64,000 nt of DNA from Schistocerca nitens (Eukaryota; Arthropoda; Insecta; Orthoptera; Acrididae): NCBI RefSeq assembly GCF_023898315.1, contig NC_064619.1:500126594-500190593 (forward strand), read 5' to 3'. Positions 54,411 to 64,000 of this stretch are shown piece after piece (the stretch's first letter is position 1; every line of letters starts with the position of its first letter). The translations under genes and the position numbers were made by a program. The notes beneath the pieces are model-generated. The model worked only from the letters and a program-made list of their open reading frames with translations, did no database searches and had not been told where the DNA came from.

Positions 54411-56074
54411 GACTTGGGAGAGCCAGGCGTAACAAAACTCTACCACCTAGAGAGCAACATGTATGAGACAGGAGAAATACCCTCAGACTTCAAGAAGAAT
54501 ATAATAATTCCAATCCAAATGAAAGCAGGTGTTGACAGATGTGAAAATTACCGAAATATCAGTTTAATAAGCCACGGCTGCTAAATACTAACACGAATTC
54601 TTTACAGACGAATGGAAAAACTGGTAGAAGCCGACCTCGCGGAAGATCAGTTTGGATACCGTAGAAATGTTGGAACACGTGAGGCAATACTGATCCTACG
54701 AATTACCTTATAAAATAGATTAAGGAAAGGCAAACCTACGTTTCTAGCATTTGTAGACTTAGAGAAAGCTTTTGACAATGTTGACTGGAATACTCTCTTT
54801 CAAATTCTGAAGGTGGCAGGGGTAAAATACAGGTAGCGAATGGCTATTTACAATTTGTACAGAAACCAGATGGCAATTATAAGAGTAGAGGGACATGAAA
54901 GGGAAGCAGTTGTTGGGAGGGGAGTAAGACAGGGTTGTAGCCTATTCCCGATGTTATTCAATCTGTATATTGAGCAAACAGTAAAGGAAACAAAAGGAAA
55001 ATTCGTAGTAGGAATTAGAATCCATGGAGAATAAATAAAAACTTTGAGGTTCACCGATGTCAGTGTAATTCTGCCAGAGACACCAACGGAATTGGAAGAG
55101 CAGCTGAACGGAATGGACAATGTCTTGAAAGGAGGATATAAGATGAACATCAACAAAAGCAAAACGAGGATAACAGAATGTAGTCGAATTAAATCGGGTG
55201 ATGCTGCAGGAGTTAGATTAGGAAATGAGACGCTTAAAGTAGTAAAGGAGTTTTGCTATTTGGGGAGCAAAATAAGTGATGATGGTCGAAGTAGAGAGGA
55301 TATAAAATGTAGACTGGCGATGGCAAGGAAAGCGTTTCTGAAGAAGAGAAATTTGTTAATATTGAGTATAGATTTAAGTGTCAGGAAGTCGTTTCTGAAA
55401 GTATTTGTATGCAGTGTAGCCTTGTATGGTAGTGAAACGAGGACGATAATGAGTTTAGACAAGAATACAATAGAAGCTTTCGAAATGTGGTGCTACAGAA
55501 GAATGCTGAAGATTAGAGGGGTAGATCACATAACTGAAATGAAATGATCGTATGGCATTGTTGGCCGGGAGGCCCCATGCGGGGAAGTTCGGCCGCCGTA
55601 TTGCAAGTCCTTTTTAGTTGACGCCACTTCGGCGACTTGCGAGTCAATGATGATGAAATGATGATGAACACACAACACCCAGTCATCACGAGACAGAGAA
55701 AAATCCCTGACCCCGCCGGGAATCGAACCCGGGACCCCGTGCGCGGGAAGCGAGAACGCTACCGCAAGACCACGAGCTGCGGACATCACATAACTAATGA
55801 GGAGATACTGAACAGAATTGGGGAAAAGAGAAATTTGTGGCACAACTTGACTAGAAGAAGGGATCGGTTGGTAGAGGATATTCTGAGGCATCAACGGATC
55901 ACTAATTTAGTATTGGAGGGCAGCGTGGAGGGTAAAAATCGTAGAGGGAGACCAAGAGATGAATACACTAAACAGATTCAGAAGGATGTAGGTTGCAATA
56001 GGTACTGTGAGATGAAGAAGCTTGCACAGGATAGAGTAGCACGGAGAGCTGCATCAAACCAGTCTCTGGACTGA
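54411..56074 (+). pseudogene. RTE-like reverse transcriptase pseudogene
   Basis: Landmarks in order: MYETGEIPSDFKKNIIIPI, YRNISLISHGC (usually NYRTISLxSHxxK), MEKLVEADLAEDQFGYRRNV, FLAFVDLEKAFDNVDW (first catalytic Asp, 54755), VGRGVRQGCSLFPMLFNLYI (54915-54975), LRFTDVSVILPET (normally FADDxxL; the second Asp of the pair is Val, so inactive), MNINKSKTRI, EFCYLGSKISDDGRSREDIK, SVALYGSETRTI, FEMWCYRRMLKIRG, then after the SINE RRDRLVEDILRHQRI, NRRGRPRDEY and RVARRAASNQSLD before the stop. Stops at 54582, 54711, 54836 and 55034 split the frame. Confidence 0.9.
55536..55784 (-). mobile_element. tRNA-derived SINE family B, copy 2
   Basis: The minus strand holds CCCGGGTTCGATTCCCGGC (B-box) and CCGCAGCTCGTGGTCTTGCG (altered A-box region). 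Target duplication ATCACATAACT at 55525-55535 and 55785-55795. Inserted in the RTE coding region, so younger than it. Confidence 0.93.
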
Positions 56075-56104
56075 ATACCACAACAACAACAACAACAACA
56101 ACAA

Positions 56105-57620
56105 TGTAGATCCTCACTTTTGCCTTTCCCCAAAACAGCAAAGTGTGCTTGAAGGTTTAAGATTCGAGTAGATTAAGTTGATTCAGGAGGCTCTGACAGA
56201 AGCAAGTCCATTCCTAAAGAAGTATATTCTCAAGCTATAAACAAATACATGATGGCATTAAATGAATCATATTTTGGATGAATAGTAAAATCTCACATGC
56301 TTATGATTTTGGATTTGTCATTTACTAAGTTGGCTCCGTACATGAAATGATTAATTGCCTACTAAGACTAAGATTGATTATGGCCTGCCGGATTATTGTA
56401 TGCCCAGGTTTTCTGGGATGCCCATGTGTCAGTTGAATGATAGGATTGGAGACAGTACTGAAATGATGGGAGAATCTGATATTTCTCGCCAGAATACCAC
56501 AAAATTTAGCCCTCACAATGCTACCATTGGGGCAAATAAACGATTAAAATTTTCATAATAATTCAGAATAAATGAATAATCGTGCCATAGGCGCTGTTTA
56601 TCTCGTCTGTCACGACTGATGTACCAGAAGCATTGCAGCTTTGACTGAGTCCCCATCCGATACAAAGTACAGATCTGTTGGGCAGCAAGGCTAGAGAGAA
56701 GCTCTATGATTTACCAGTGTCATGCAGACAAGATTCAGTGAACTCAGTCTGTCTTCTGACCTATTAAAGACGTACATTAAAGCCGTCGCTTCAGACCACA
56801 GCGTTGTCGCGTTACGAATATTATTTTTACCGTGGGTTACGCCGCCACCCCAGCTTGCGCGATTTTTTCTTTTTTTTAGTCTGACGCGAGGAATGTTTAG
56901 TGCTAAGAGTTGAATTTTTAAAATCATTAACTTTTCGTCTTATATGAACTCGAACAAAATCTCTTCACATCCTGTACTTACATTTTTATCCCAATTCCAT
57001 CTCTCATATCCCATAAGCTTTTTTCAAATATTCAAATAACTGTGTGGCCCTGCAATTTTTTCCGTTCTGTTGTTGCGTCCAACACCAAATTAAATTCTCC
57101 TGAAAGCCTTGGCAGATATGTTATTTAACGTGCTGTTCTGTCGGTGAAAGGTGTTCACTCGTCCATCACCTACTCTACCTGGTAGTTCTTCATTTCGTAC
57201 CGTACCCATTCACTGAATTTTAGCACTGTTCTGCAAAACCACATTTAACACGCCTCGAGATTTTTCTCCAATTTTCACAGAATCTGCGGTGTTCTGCTTC
57301 AGAAGCACATTTGCGTGAACTTCTTCCACAGTACCACGTCAATAATTTCTCAACGAATGCTTTGTTCATCAGCGCCAGTCTGTTTCAGATATTGTCGGTT
57401 TTCCATATTTCATATAATCATGTTTCACTACCACAATTCCATCAATTTTTCTGACCTCCACAAGGAAGTAATGAAAAGTAATTCTTCCGAATTTTTTATG
57501 CGAAAACCCTTAAAGTTGTAACTTCTACAACTATATTCTTCGTGGCTACGTATTTGCAGCCCTTTGCCACTAAAGGGCTCCAAATTGTAGAGTGTAACAT
57601 GGCGGTGTGTAATTAACTGT
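56105..57620. other. No gene recognised
   Basis: AT-rich unique sequence. Small open frames overlap on both strands at 56325-56558 and 56691-56927, without domain. Confidence 0.4.
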
Positions 57621-57814
57621 GCCGGCCGGGGTGGCCGAGCGGTTCTAGGCGCTACAGTCTGGACCCGCGCGACTGCTACGATCGCAGGTTCGAATCCTGC
57701 CTCGGGCATGGATGTGTGTGACGTCCTTAGGTTAGTTATGTTTAAGTAGTTCTAAGTTCTAGGGGACTGATGACCTCAGAAGTTAAGTCCCATAGTGCTC
57801 AGGGCCATTTTTTT
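57621..57814 (+). mobile_element. tRNA-headed SINE (family S), copy 15
   Basis: The 3' end is shortened (CAGGGCCATTTTTTT lacks TGAACC). Near-perfect target duplication AATTAACTGT / AACTAACTGT (57611-57620, 57815-57824). Confidence 0.94.
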
Positions 57815-58135
57815 AACTAACTGTACCGGTGTGTGAGAAACAGTGTGCTGTAATCGAGTTTAGTATTTGAAGACTTCGTCCACACATGAAGCACCCTCTC
57901 CTTCAGCTTGAAATGCAATACCACACACGATTTCTAGGGAATCTGCAACAATCTGACGCCTTGGTTTCACTGTCGTCGATCATACTCCATACAGTCCTGA
58001 CTTGGCTCCACTCGATATTTATCAACTTCAAAATCTTAAAAATAATTCACTTTGATATAGCAGAGGCGCGGTTGTGGCTCCGTCAAGAAAATCAAACAAC
58101 CTACAGTGACCGTAAAAGCAAACTGGTCTCTCACT

Positions 58136-58348
58136 GCCGGCCGGTGTGGCCGTACGGTTAAAGGCGCTTCAGTCGGGAACCGCGTGACCGCTACGGTCGC
58201 AGGTTCGAATCCTGCCTCGGGCATGGATGTGTGTGATGTCCTTAGGTTAGGTAGGTTTAATTATTTCTAAGTTCTAGGCGACTGATGACCCCAGAAGTTA
58301 AGTCGCATAGTGTTCAGAGCCATTAGAACCATTTTTTTTTTTTTTTTT
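58136..58348 (+). mobile_element. tRNA-headed SINE (family S), copy 16, long T tail
   Basis: Full length with a pure T tail of about 18 (58331-58348). Target duplication GGTCTCTCACT / GGTCTCTGACT (58125-58135, 58349-58359; one mismatch). B-box intact. Confidence 0.96.
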
Positions 58349-58359
58349 GGTCTCTGACT

Positions 58360-59210
58360 GGGAGAAATGTATTAGTCACCAGGGCGATATGTTGACAAAT
58401 AAAACTGTACACATGAAGAATAAAGATGTAGAATGATAATGACAGATATTATTAAAAAGCTTTAAGAATTTTCACGTAAAAAGTCGAAGATAAAAAAGAC
58501 CTTTCTCTTGCAAATATGAAATTTTATATGCATATAGTCTGAATGACTGATTAGTTTGTCCATATTCTCTAATCACTGTGCCAGGTGGTTCATAATTTCC
58601 ATCAAATACTTGGTCTCCTTCTGAAGAAACACTGACGATTATTGATCTGTTCACCTGCCAAATTCCGAAAACACAAACCTACAGATAGTGGGAGCACAAG
58701 TCAAATTAAAACACACTTTAAAACTGAACTTTTTGCTAATGAAATGGTGCTATAAACTTTGTTTTCCAGTACTTAAATTAAAACAGTACAATTTAGATTG
58801 ACATTTACAAATAATATTCGAAGTAAGCAAATTTAGCATTACATCCGATGCTTGTCAGAGCGTGGACAAAAATAACAACTAACAGTGTTGCCGGCTTTGA
58901 AATTCAAAGCTTCCCCGTTAGACCTAGACAAACTAATTTTTTAATGGAGTTTCCATTTGTCTTCCGACAAGACAGCAGTGGACGTTTTTGAAAGTTTCGT
59001 TTCTGTTCACTCCCTTGTTTCTATTCACCCATTTTATGGTATAGGCCGTACGAGGGTTTTGTAAGGTACCTCCTTTGTCGGTGGGCTACATTTTCTCAGG
59101 ATCCTTCCAATGAATCTGGCATCCGCCTTTTCTGACTTTTTTTTTTTATATATTGCGGTTTCATTTTATATCGCTCCATTAAGCCTGCTCTTAGGTATCT
59201 GATAATAAGT
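58360..59210. other. No gene recognised
   Basis: AT-rich; no open frame above about 60 codons and no repeat recognised. Confidence 0.4.
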
Positions 59211-59890
59211 AATGCAACACTTTTTTTCTCGGACACTGACGGTTGAAAAAATATCGAATTTGTTGTGCGACCTCGTGGAATATTACCTCTTCAGCCCCTA
59301 TAGTTTCATTAAGCGCCATTAGGTAGCGTAGCCTTCGAACAGGCGTCGGTAACGGAGGTTCATTCCCAGCAGAGAGCTGTCATTGAGTTTATTTTAGCGG
59401 AGAGAGCATAGCAGATATTCAGAAACGCTTGCAGAATATCTATGCAGACCTGACAGAGAACAAAAGCACGGTGAGTCGATGGGCGAAACGTCTGGCATGA
59501 TCGCAAGAAGATCTCGCAAACGCGTCCGATCTCCCGCGTGCCGGCCGGCCGCACACAGCTGTGACTTCTTCAATGTTGGAACGTGCTGACAGTCGCAATC
59601 GAGGCGATCGACGGATCAAAATCAAGCTGCTCACTGCTCAAGTGGACAACTGATTGATAGTCAGTGACTGGAAGATTATTAATGCAGCATGACTTCAGAT
59701 CAATATCGACCAGTAGAATGGTACCATGCTGACATAAAGGCTCTCCCGATAAGGTGGCGTAAGGCTGTCGCCTTAAACGGAAATTATGTTGAGAAATAGG
59801 ATTTTGTATCCAGAAGAGGGGGAACAATATGGTGCATTGGAATCCTGAATAAAACCAACCTGCTTTCAGAAAAAAGAAATGTGTTGCATT
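59211..59890 (+). mobile_element. Internally deleted mariner-like element
   Basis: Ends AATGCAACACTTTTTTTCTC and AGAAATGTGTTGCATT (inverted). Coding remains are the N-terminus (ADIQKRLQNIYADLTENKST, VSRWAKRLA, NASDLPRAGRPHTAVTSS) joined, after a large deletion, to a C-terminal KAVALNGNYVEK piece near 59765. The catalytic centre is missing. About 0.68 kb against a normal 1.3 kb. Confidence 0.8.
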
Positions 59891-59911
59891 AATTATTGAA
59901 CGCCGTTAGTA

Positions 59912-61300
59912 CACTACTGGCCATTAAAATTGCTACACCAAGAAGAAATGTAGATGATAATGGGTATTCACTGGACAAATATATTATAATAGAACTGACA
60001 TGTGATTACATTTTCACGGAGTTTGGGTGCATAGATCATGAGAAATCAGTACCCAGAACAACCACCTCTGGCCCTAATAACGGCCTTGATACATCTGGAT
60101 TGAGTCAAACTGTGCTTGGATGGCGTGTACAGGTACAGCTGCCCATGCAGCTTCAACACGATACCACAGTTCATCAAGAGTAGTGACTGGTGTATTGTGA
60201 CGAGCCAGTTGCTCGGCCACCCATGACCAGACGTTTTCCAATTGGTGAGAGATCTGGAGAATGTGCTCGCCAGGGCAGCAGTCGAAATTTTCTGTACCCA
60301 GAAAGGCCCTTACAGGACCTGCAACATGCGGTCGTGCATTATCCTGCTGAAATGTAGGGTTTCGCAGGGATCGAATCAAGGGTAGAGCCACGGGTCGTAA
60401 CACATCTGAAATGTAACGTCCACTGTTCAAAGCGCCTTCAATGCGAACAAGAGGTGACCGAGACGTGTAACCAATGGCACCCCATACCATCATGCCGGGT
60501 GATAAGCCAGTATGGCGATGACGAATACACGCTTCCAATGTGCTTTCACCGCGATGTCACTAAACACGGATGCGACCATCATTATGCTGTAAACAGAACC
60601 TGGATTCATTCAAAAAACCACGTTTGGCCATTCGTGCACCCTGGTTCGTCGTTGAGTACACCATCGCAAACGCTCCTGTCTGTGATGCAGCGTCAAGGGT
60701 AACCGCAGCCATGGTCTCCGAGCTGATAGTCCATGCTGCTGCAAACGTCGTCTAACTGTTCGTGGAGATGGTTGTTGTCTTGCAAACGTCCCCATCTGTT
60801 GACTCAGGGATGGAGACGTGGCTGCACGATCCGTTACAGACATGCGGATAAGATGCCTGTAATCTCGACTGCTAGTGATACTAGGTCGTTGGGATCCAGC
60901 ACGGCGTTCCTGAACCCACCGATTCCATATTCTGCTAACACTCATTGTACCTCGACCAACGCGAGCAGCAATGTCGCGATACGATAAACCGCAATCGCAT
61001 TAGGCTATAATCCGACCTTTATCAAAGCCGGAAACGAGAGGGTACGCATTTCTCCTCCTTACACGAGGCATCACAACAACATTTCACCGGGCAACACCGG
61101 TCAACTGTTGTTTGTGTATGAGAAATAGGTTGGAAACTTTCCTCATGTCAGCACGTTGTAGGTGTCGCCACCGGCGCCAACCTTGTGTGAATGCTCTGAA
61201 AAGCTAATCATTTGTGTATCAGCATCTTTTTCCTGTCGGTTAAATTTCGCGTATGTAGCACGTCATCTCCGTGGTGTTGGAATTTTAATGGCCAGTAGTG
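59912..61300 (-). mobile_element. Tc1-like element K
   Basis: 1389 bp flanked by TA (59910-59911, 61301-61302). Tips CACTACTGGCCATTAAAATT and, inverted, AATTTTAATGGCCAGTAGTG. Carries a minus-strand transposase pseudogene. Confidence 0.92.
60074..61071 (-). pseudogene. Tc1-like transposase of K
   Basis: Starts MPRVRRRNAYPLVSGFDKGR (61071), stop at codon 24; then the helix-turn-helix region LSYRDIAARVGRGTMSVSRI, WNRWVQERRAG, QRTVRRRL-type second helix (SPRTVRRRLQQHGLSARRPW) and LRWCTQRRTRVHEWPNVVF. The first catalytic box reads LNESRFCLQ where SDESRF is expected (Asp to Asn; about 60613), with a frameshift beside it. Then GMMVWGAIGYTSRSPLVRI, NPTFQQDNARPHVAGPVRAF (second Asp kept) and QLENVWSWVAEQLARHN (third-acid Glu kept), ending at 60074. 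A mild set of lesions in an otherwise well-kept gene of about 340 residues. Confidence 0.9.
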
Positions 61301-61302
61301 TA

Positions 61303-62332
61303 GATGTGACTAACACGAAAGTAGCGCAAAAAGTGAGCTACCGTCCACTAGATCTGCAGAATTTGTATCAGTTTAATTGCATCCCTTGCACTGTAGACAC
61401 TTGCATACGCCCGGGATACATGAAATTCGTCCGAGTTAAAAACTCGAGGAGATAATGACTTCACGAAAACGCCTGTTCCTTAAGGCTGATATGTTGAGAC
61501 ACTTTTCTCTCGCTTCCGGTAACTGAATCAACTGAATCAACATAGAAGCGCTTGAATATCTCATTGCCACGACGGGCAGCGGAGCCGCGTGGCTCAAGAC
61601 GCAGTAGGCCAGGGCGGTGTCTGGCGTCGCCATTCGTGCCCTACACCCGCACCCTGTTACGTAAGCGGCGGAGGAGGAGGTGCGATTTCTGCCACTGAGG
61701 ACACGTCGTGACCCCGCGAGTGCGACGCGGCGGTATTCTGCGCAGCTCTCCCGCGGCGCGCTGAGGAGCGTCCCTGTTTCGAAACTCAGGTGTCAGCTGC
61801 TGTCGCGATTAGATATGCCGGGTAAGTGCGGCAACCCAGTCGGCTTATGCCGTCACTCACGATGACGTATCGCGACGCGCGGCACGACTGCATCCTCTTT
61901 GGGCTAGCGCTGTGGTGAAGGCTCTCGCATGTTCATTTCCCTCAACACTTTCTTCCGCATATGATGGTGGTGATGGTTCAAAGAGGCCATGGAGCCTGGT
62001 TATCAGTCACCCATTTCACTGGAAAGCCAACTAAAGCAGTGTAAAACGATAAAAGGACGCTTGTCGGCTCCTTGGTGTGTGACCTTGTCGTGGTTCAAAA
62101 TTTGCGTCATATGGTTAAAAGTAAGATAAAACCCGGATGAAACATGGTGTGGACGGGGCCTTAGTCAGTTACCGTTGATTGTTCAGTTTCTTTTTTTAAA
62201 TGACATACACTTCTTTATTTGAAACCAATTGCAAATGAGGTTGACAATAAGGAACAATTATCAAATTTGAATATTAATACACAACGTCTTAATAAAGAAT
62301 TCTTAAACAAGTTACACTCACGCCTGAAGGCC
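61303..62332. other. No proven gene; CpG-rich patch
   Basis: 61560-61900 is markedly GC- and CpG-rich for this window (GCGGCGGAGGAGGAGG, CCCGCGAGTGCGACGCGGCG, CCCGCGGCGCGC). It contains ATGCCGG followed at once by a consensus splice donor GTAAGT (61822-61827). A promoter/first exon is possible but unsupported by any downstream exon. Confidence 0.35.
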
Positions 62333-62880
62333 TTATTGACCACAAATGCCGGCCGAAGTGACCGTGCGGTTAAAGGCGCTGCAGTCTGGAACCGCAAGAC
62401 CGCTACGGTCGCAGGTTCGAATCCTGCCTCGGGCATGGATGTTTGTGATGTCCTTAGGTTAGTTAGGTTTAACTAGTTCTAAGTTCTAGGGGACTAATGA
62501 CCTCAGCAGTTGAGTCCCATAGTGCTCAGAGCTATTTGAACCATTTTGACCACAAATTCAAATTATTGAGCGGCTGAAGGCCTGGATAGAAAATTCTTAA
62601 GAACAGTTAAACTTCTCCAAGAGATACTAAAATACATTTTTTTTAAAAAACACAGTCTTCAAAATTTCACTGTTAAGAGACAAAATCTAATTAAAAATTC
62701 TCTAGACAATTTGTATTCACGGCGAGTGCCTTATTGACCAGAAATTCAATTATTCGCCGGTTGAAGGCCCCAATAGTAATAACTGAAAAAAATAAATAAT
62801 AAATAATGGCTGAAGGCCTGGGTAACAAATCTTAAGAACAGTTAAACTTGTCCAAGAGACCCTAAAATATTCTTTTAAAA
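62333..62880. repeat. Imperfect tandem repeat, about 183-bp period
   Basis: Two units share GCCTTATTGACCA, a GCTGAAGGCCTGG core, TTCTTAAGAACAGTTAAACT and CCAAGAGA(T/C)(A/C)CTAAAAT. Unit 1 (62333-62652) is interrupted by SINE copy 17; unit 2 is 62726-62880. Nature unknown. Confidence 0.65.
62348..62545 (+). mobile_element. tRNA-headed SINE (family S), copy 17
   Basis: Same subfamily as copies 1 and 4 (TTAAAGGCGCTGCAG, CCGCAAGACC, GTTTGTGATG, AACTAGTTC). Perfect target duplication TTGACCACAAAT at 62336-62347 and 62546-62557. Confidence 0.96.
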
Positions 62881-62898
62881 GAAAACAATCATCATAAT

Positions 62899-63309
62899 GT
62901 GATCAACCAAGAGAGAAGTGGGCCTCAGACAGTGCTCCAAGGATCGACCTGGGAAAAGTTGCTCAACTTTGTAACTGACGAGACAAGCAGCCAAGAGTTG
63001 TTTTCACTTAACCGGATGGCAACTCAAATTAGTGACAGTTTAAAAGCAGACCATCACTCTTGCAAAATCTACCTAACGTTTGGTAACCAACACAACCATG
63101 GAATAACCCAGGCAAGGCGGAACTGGTGGACAGCACTGCGTCTTCAGAATCCGGTGTTTAGAACATCGAGAAGCAGAAGGAACCACTACGACCAAGGTAG
63201 TCCTAAAGAACAAAATACGCAAACCACAATCAAGGAGGCTGTCAAACTACACCTTACCAGACAGCAGCGGCAAGGTGAGAAAAAGTACACTGCAGCGAAA
63301 ATACGCTAA
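62899..63309 (+). other. Open frame of 136 codons, unrecognised
   Basis: Starts MINQERSGPQTVLQGSTWEK and ends EKKYTAAKIR; hydrophilic and rich in Gln, Arg and Asn, with no domain I recognise. It follows the tandem repeat directly, so it may belong to the same unidentified element (for example a retroelement leader or gag-like part). Coding status uncertain. Confidence 0.3.
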
Positions 63310-63610
63310 CCTCCAGGGCAGGTAACTGGGGCGTTAGCGGGCACAGAAAAATACCGCTGGTTGAACTTCATGAATAAACACAAGGAATTCAATGATTAAT
63401 AATGGCTAATTAATTTCCCAACTCCGAACACTCAACTCATTTCTCATCGTCTCAGCGACCCTGCGAGCATCAACGTACGAACAAAAATTCGTAATCTCAA
63501 AATAATGGAGGTTTCACTACTGAGTTAATGTTCATTCAACTCAAACGTCCTGGGTCTGGACAACTACAGCCCCTCTATCCGCCAATACCTGCTTGCCACC
63601 AGCGGTCCCG

Positions 63611-63834
63611 TCCGCCCCCGGTAGCTGAGTGGTCAGCGTGACAGACTGTCGATCCTCAGGGCCCGGGTTCGATTCCCGGCTGGGTCGGAGATTTTCTGGG
63701 TGTTGTGTTGTCCTAATCATCATAATTTCGTCCCCATCGACGCGCAGGTCGCCGAAGTGGCGTCAAATCGAAAGACCTGCACCAGGCGAACGGTCTACCC
63801 GACGGGAGGCCCTCGCCACACGACATTTCATTTC
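63611..63834 (+). mobile_element. tRNA-derived SINE family B, copy 3
   Basis: A-box GGTAGCTGAGTGGTCAGCG, B-box GGGCCCGGGTTCGATTCCCG, body GGTGTTGTGTTGTCC, GACGCGCAGGTCGCCG, end GACATTTCATTTC. Perfect 13-bp target duplication ACCAGCGGTCCCG at 63598-63610 and 63835-63847. The best preserved copy of the family. Confidence 0.96.
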
Positions 63835-64000
63835 ACCAGCGGTCCCGGCATGTCCGCGCATTGCCTGACCTCCCTCCAGCTCCGTCCCAACCGAACTGCC
63901 GACACACCCGACCCGGAAAACAACGTCCTTCCAAAGATAGGACCACACTACTAGATACCGATAAACGCTGTTGATGCCACTCGCAGACAGACAACGCTAG

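Larger units (their letters stand above)
54411..56104 (+). mobile_element. RTE-like non-LTR retrotransposon, 5'-truncated, copy 1
   Basis: Runs from within the RT N-terminal region to a (CAA)n tail at 56078-56104, characteristic of RTE-type elements that end in short repeats rather than poly(A). A family-B SINE is inserted at 55536-55784. Confidence 0.85.

Noticed and set aside
1..64000. Bacterial or viral origin of the window
   Set aside because: SINEs, RTE-like elements and Tc1/mariner elements throughout, with no long contiguous host-like operons or virus genes, indicate an animal nuclear genome.

Overview
This is nuclear DNA from a large, repeat-rich arthropod genome, most likely an orthopteran of the locust/grasshopper type. 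The inference rests on the density of one tRNA-headed SINE family (17 copies, about one per 3.8 kb), on many Tc1/mariner-superfamily transposons in all states of decay, and on RTE-like and Jockey/I-like non-LTR retrotransposons. The genus-level guess (Schistocerca-like) comes from remembered resemblance of the repeats and was not tested by a search. There are no bacterial-type operons, no LTR retrotransposon I can prove, no CRISPR array and no host protein gene I can defend. Roughly half of the window is recognisable transposable element; the rest is AT-rich unique or unrecognised intergenic/intronic sequence. || Layout: 1.4-2.0 kb, an unclassified repeat (called R165 here). 3.0-8.4 kb, a nested complex: two inverted, head-to-head copies of a Tc1-like element interrupted by two 5'-truncated retrotransposons, a second Tc1-like family (C) and a SINE. 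10.4-14.8 kb, a SINE, a second C copy, and an IS630/Tc1/mariner-superfamily element (E) split by a 1.16-kb foldback element whose arms carry tRNA-like modules. 15-20 kb, SINEs and a Tc1-like element. 22.3 kb, a 5S-rRNA-derived SINE. 23-24.3 kb, a head-to-head mariner pair. 25-29.4 kb, R165 copies and an RTE fragment. 30.4-33.9 kb, two decayed Tc1-like elements with SINE insertions. 35-37 kb, three SINE types. 37.5-39.0 kb, one transposon with an uninterrupted 360-codon transposase and 168-bp, about 97% identical terminal inverted repeats, the only apparently intact gene in the window. 39.9-42.8 kb, an RTE fragment and an internally deleted transposon with perfect 32-bp ends. 45.6-46.6 kb, a 0.9-kb imperfect palindrome. 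47.6-50.9 kb, a decayed relative of the intact element and a nearly complete mariner killed by a SINE. 53.2-56.1 kb, a Tc1-like element abutting an RTE element that contains another SINE. 57.6-64 kb, SINEs, a deleted mariner, a Tc1-like element, a CpG-rich patch and an imperfect tandem repeat. || How the parts relate: the SINEs carry their own Pol III-type promoter boxes and must have been moved by some LINE machinery (target duplications of 9-15 bp). Insertion order can be read from the nesting. The recurrent structural theme is inverted duplication: at least six elements are foldbacks or head-to-head copies. Several DNA-element groups share CAGGGTG-like termini. The intact element could be the present source of transposase for relatives of its own family; that is inference.
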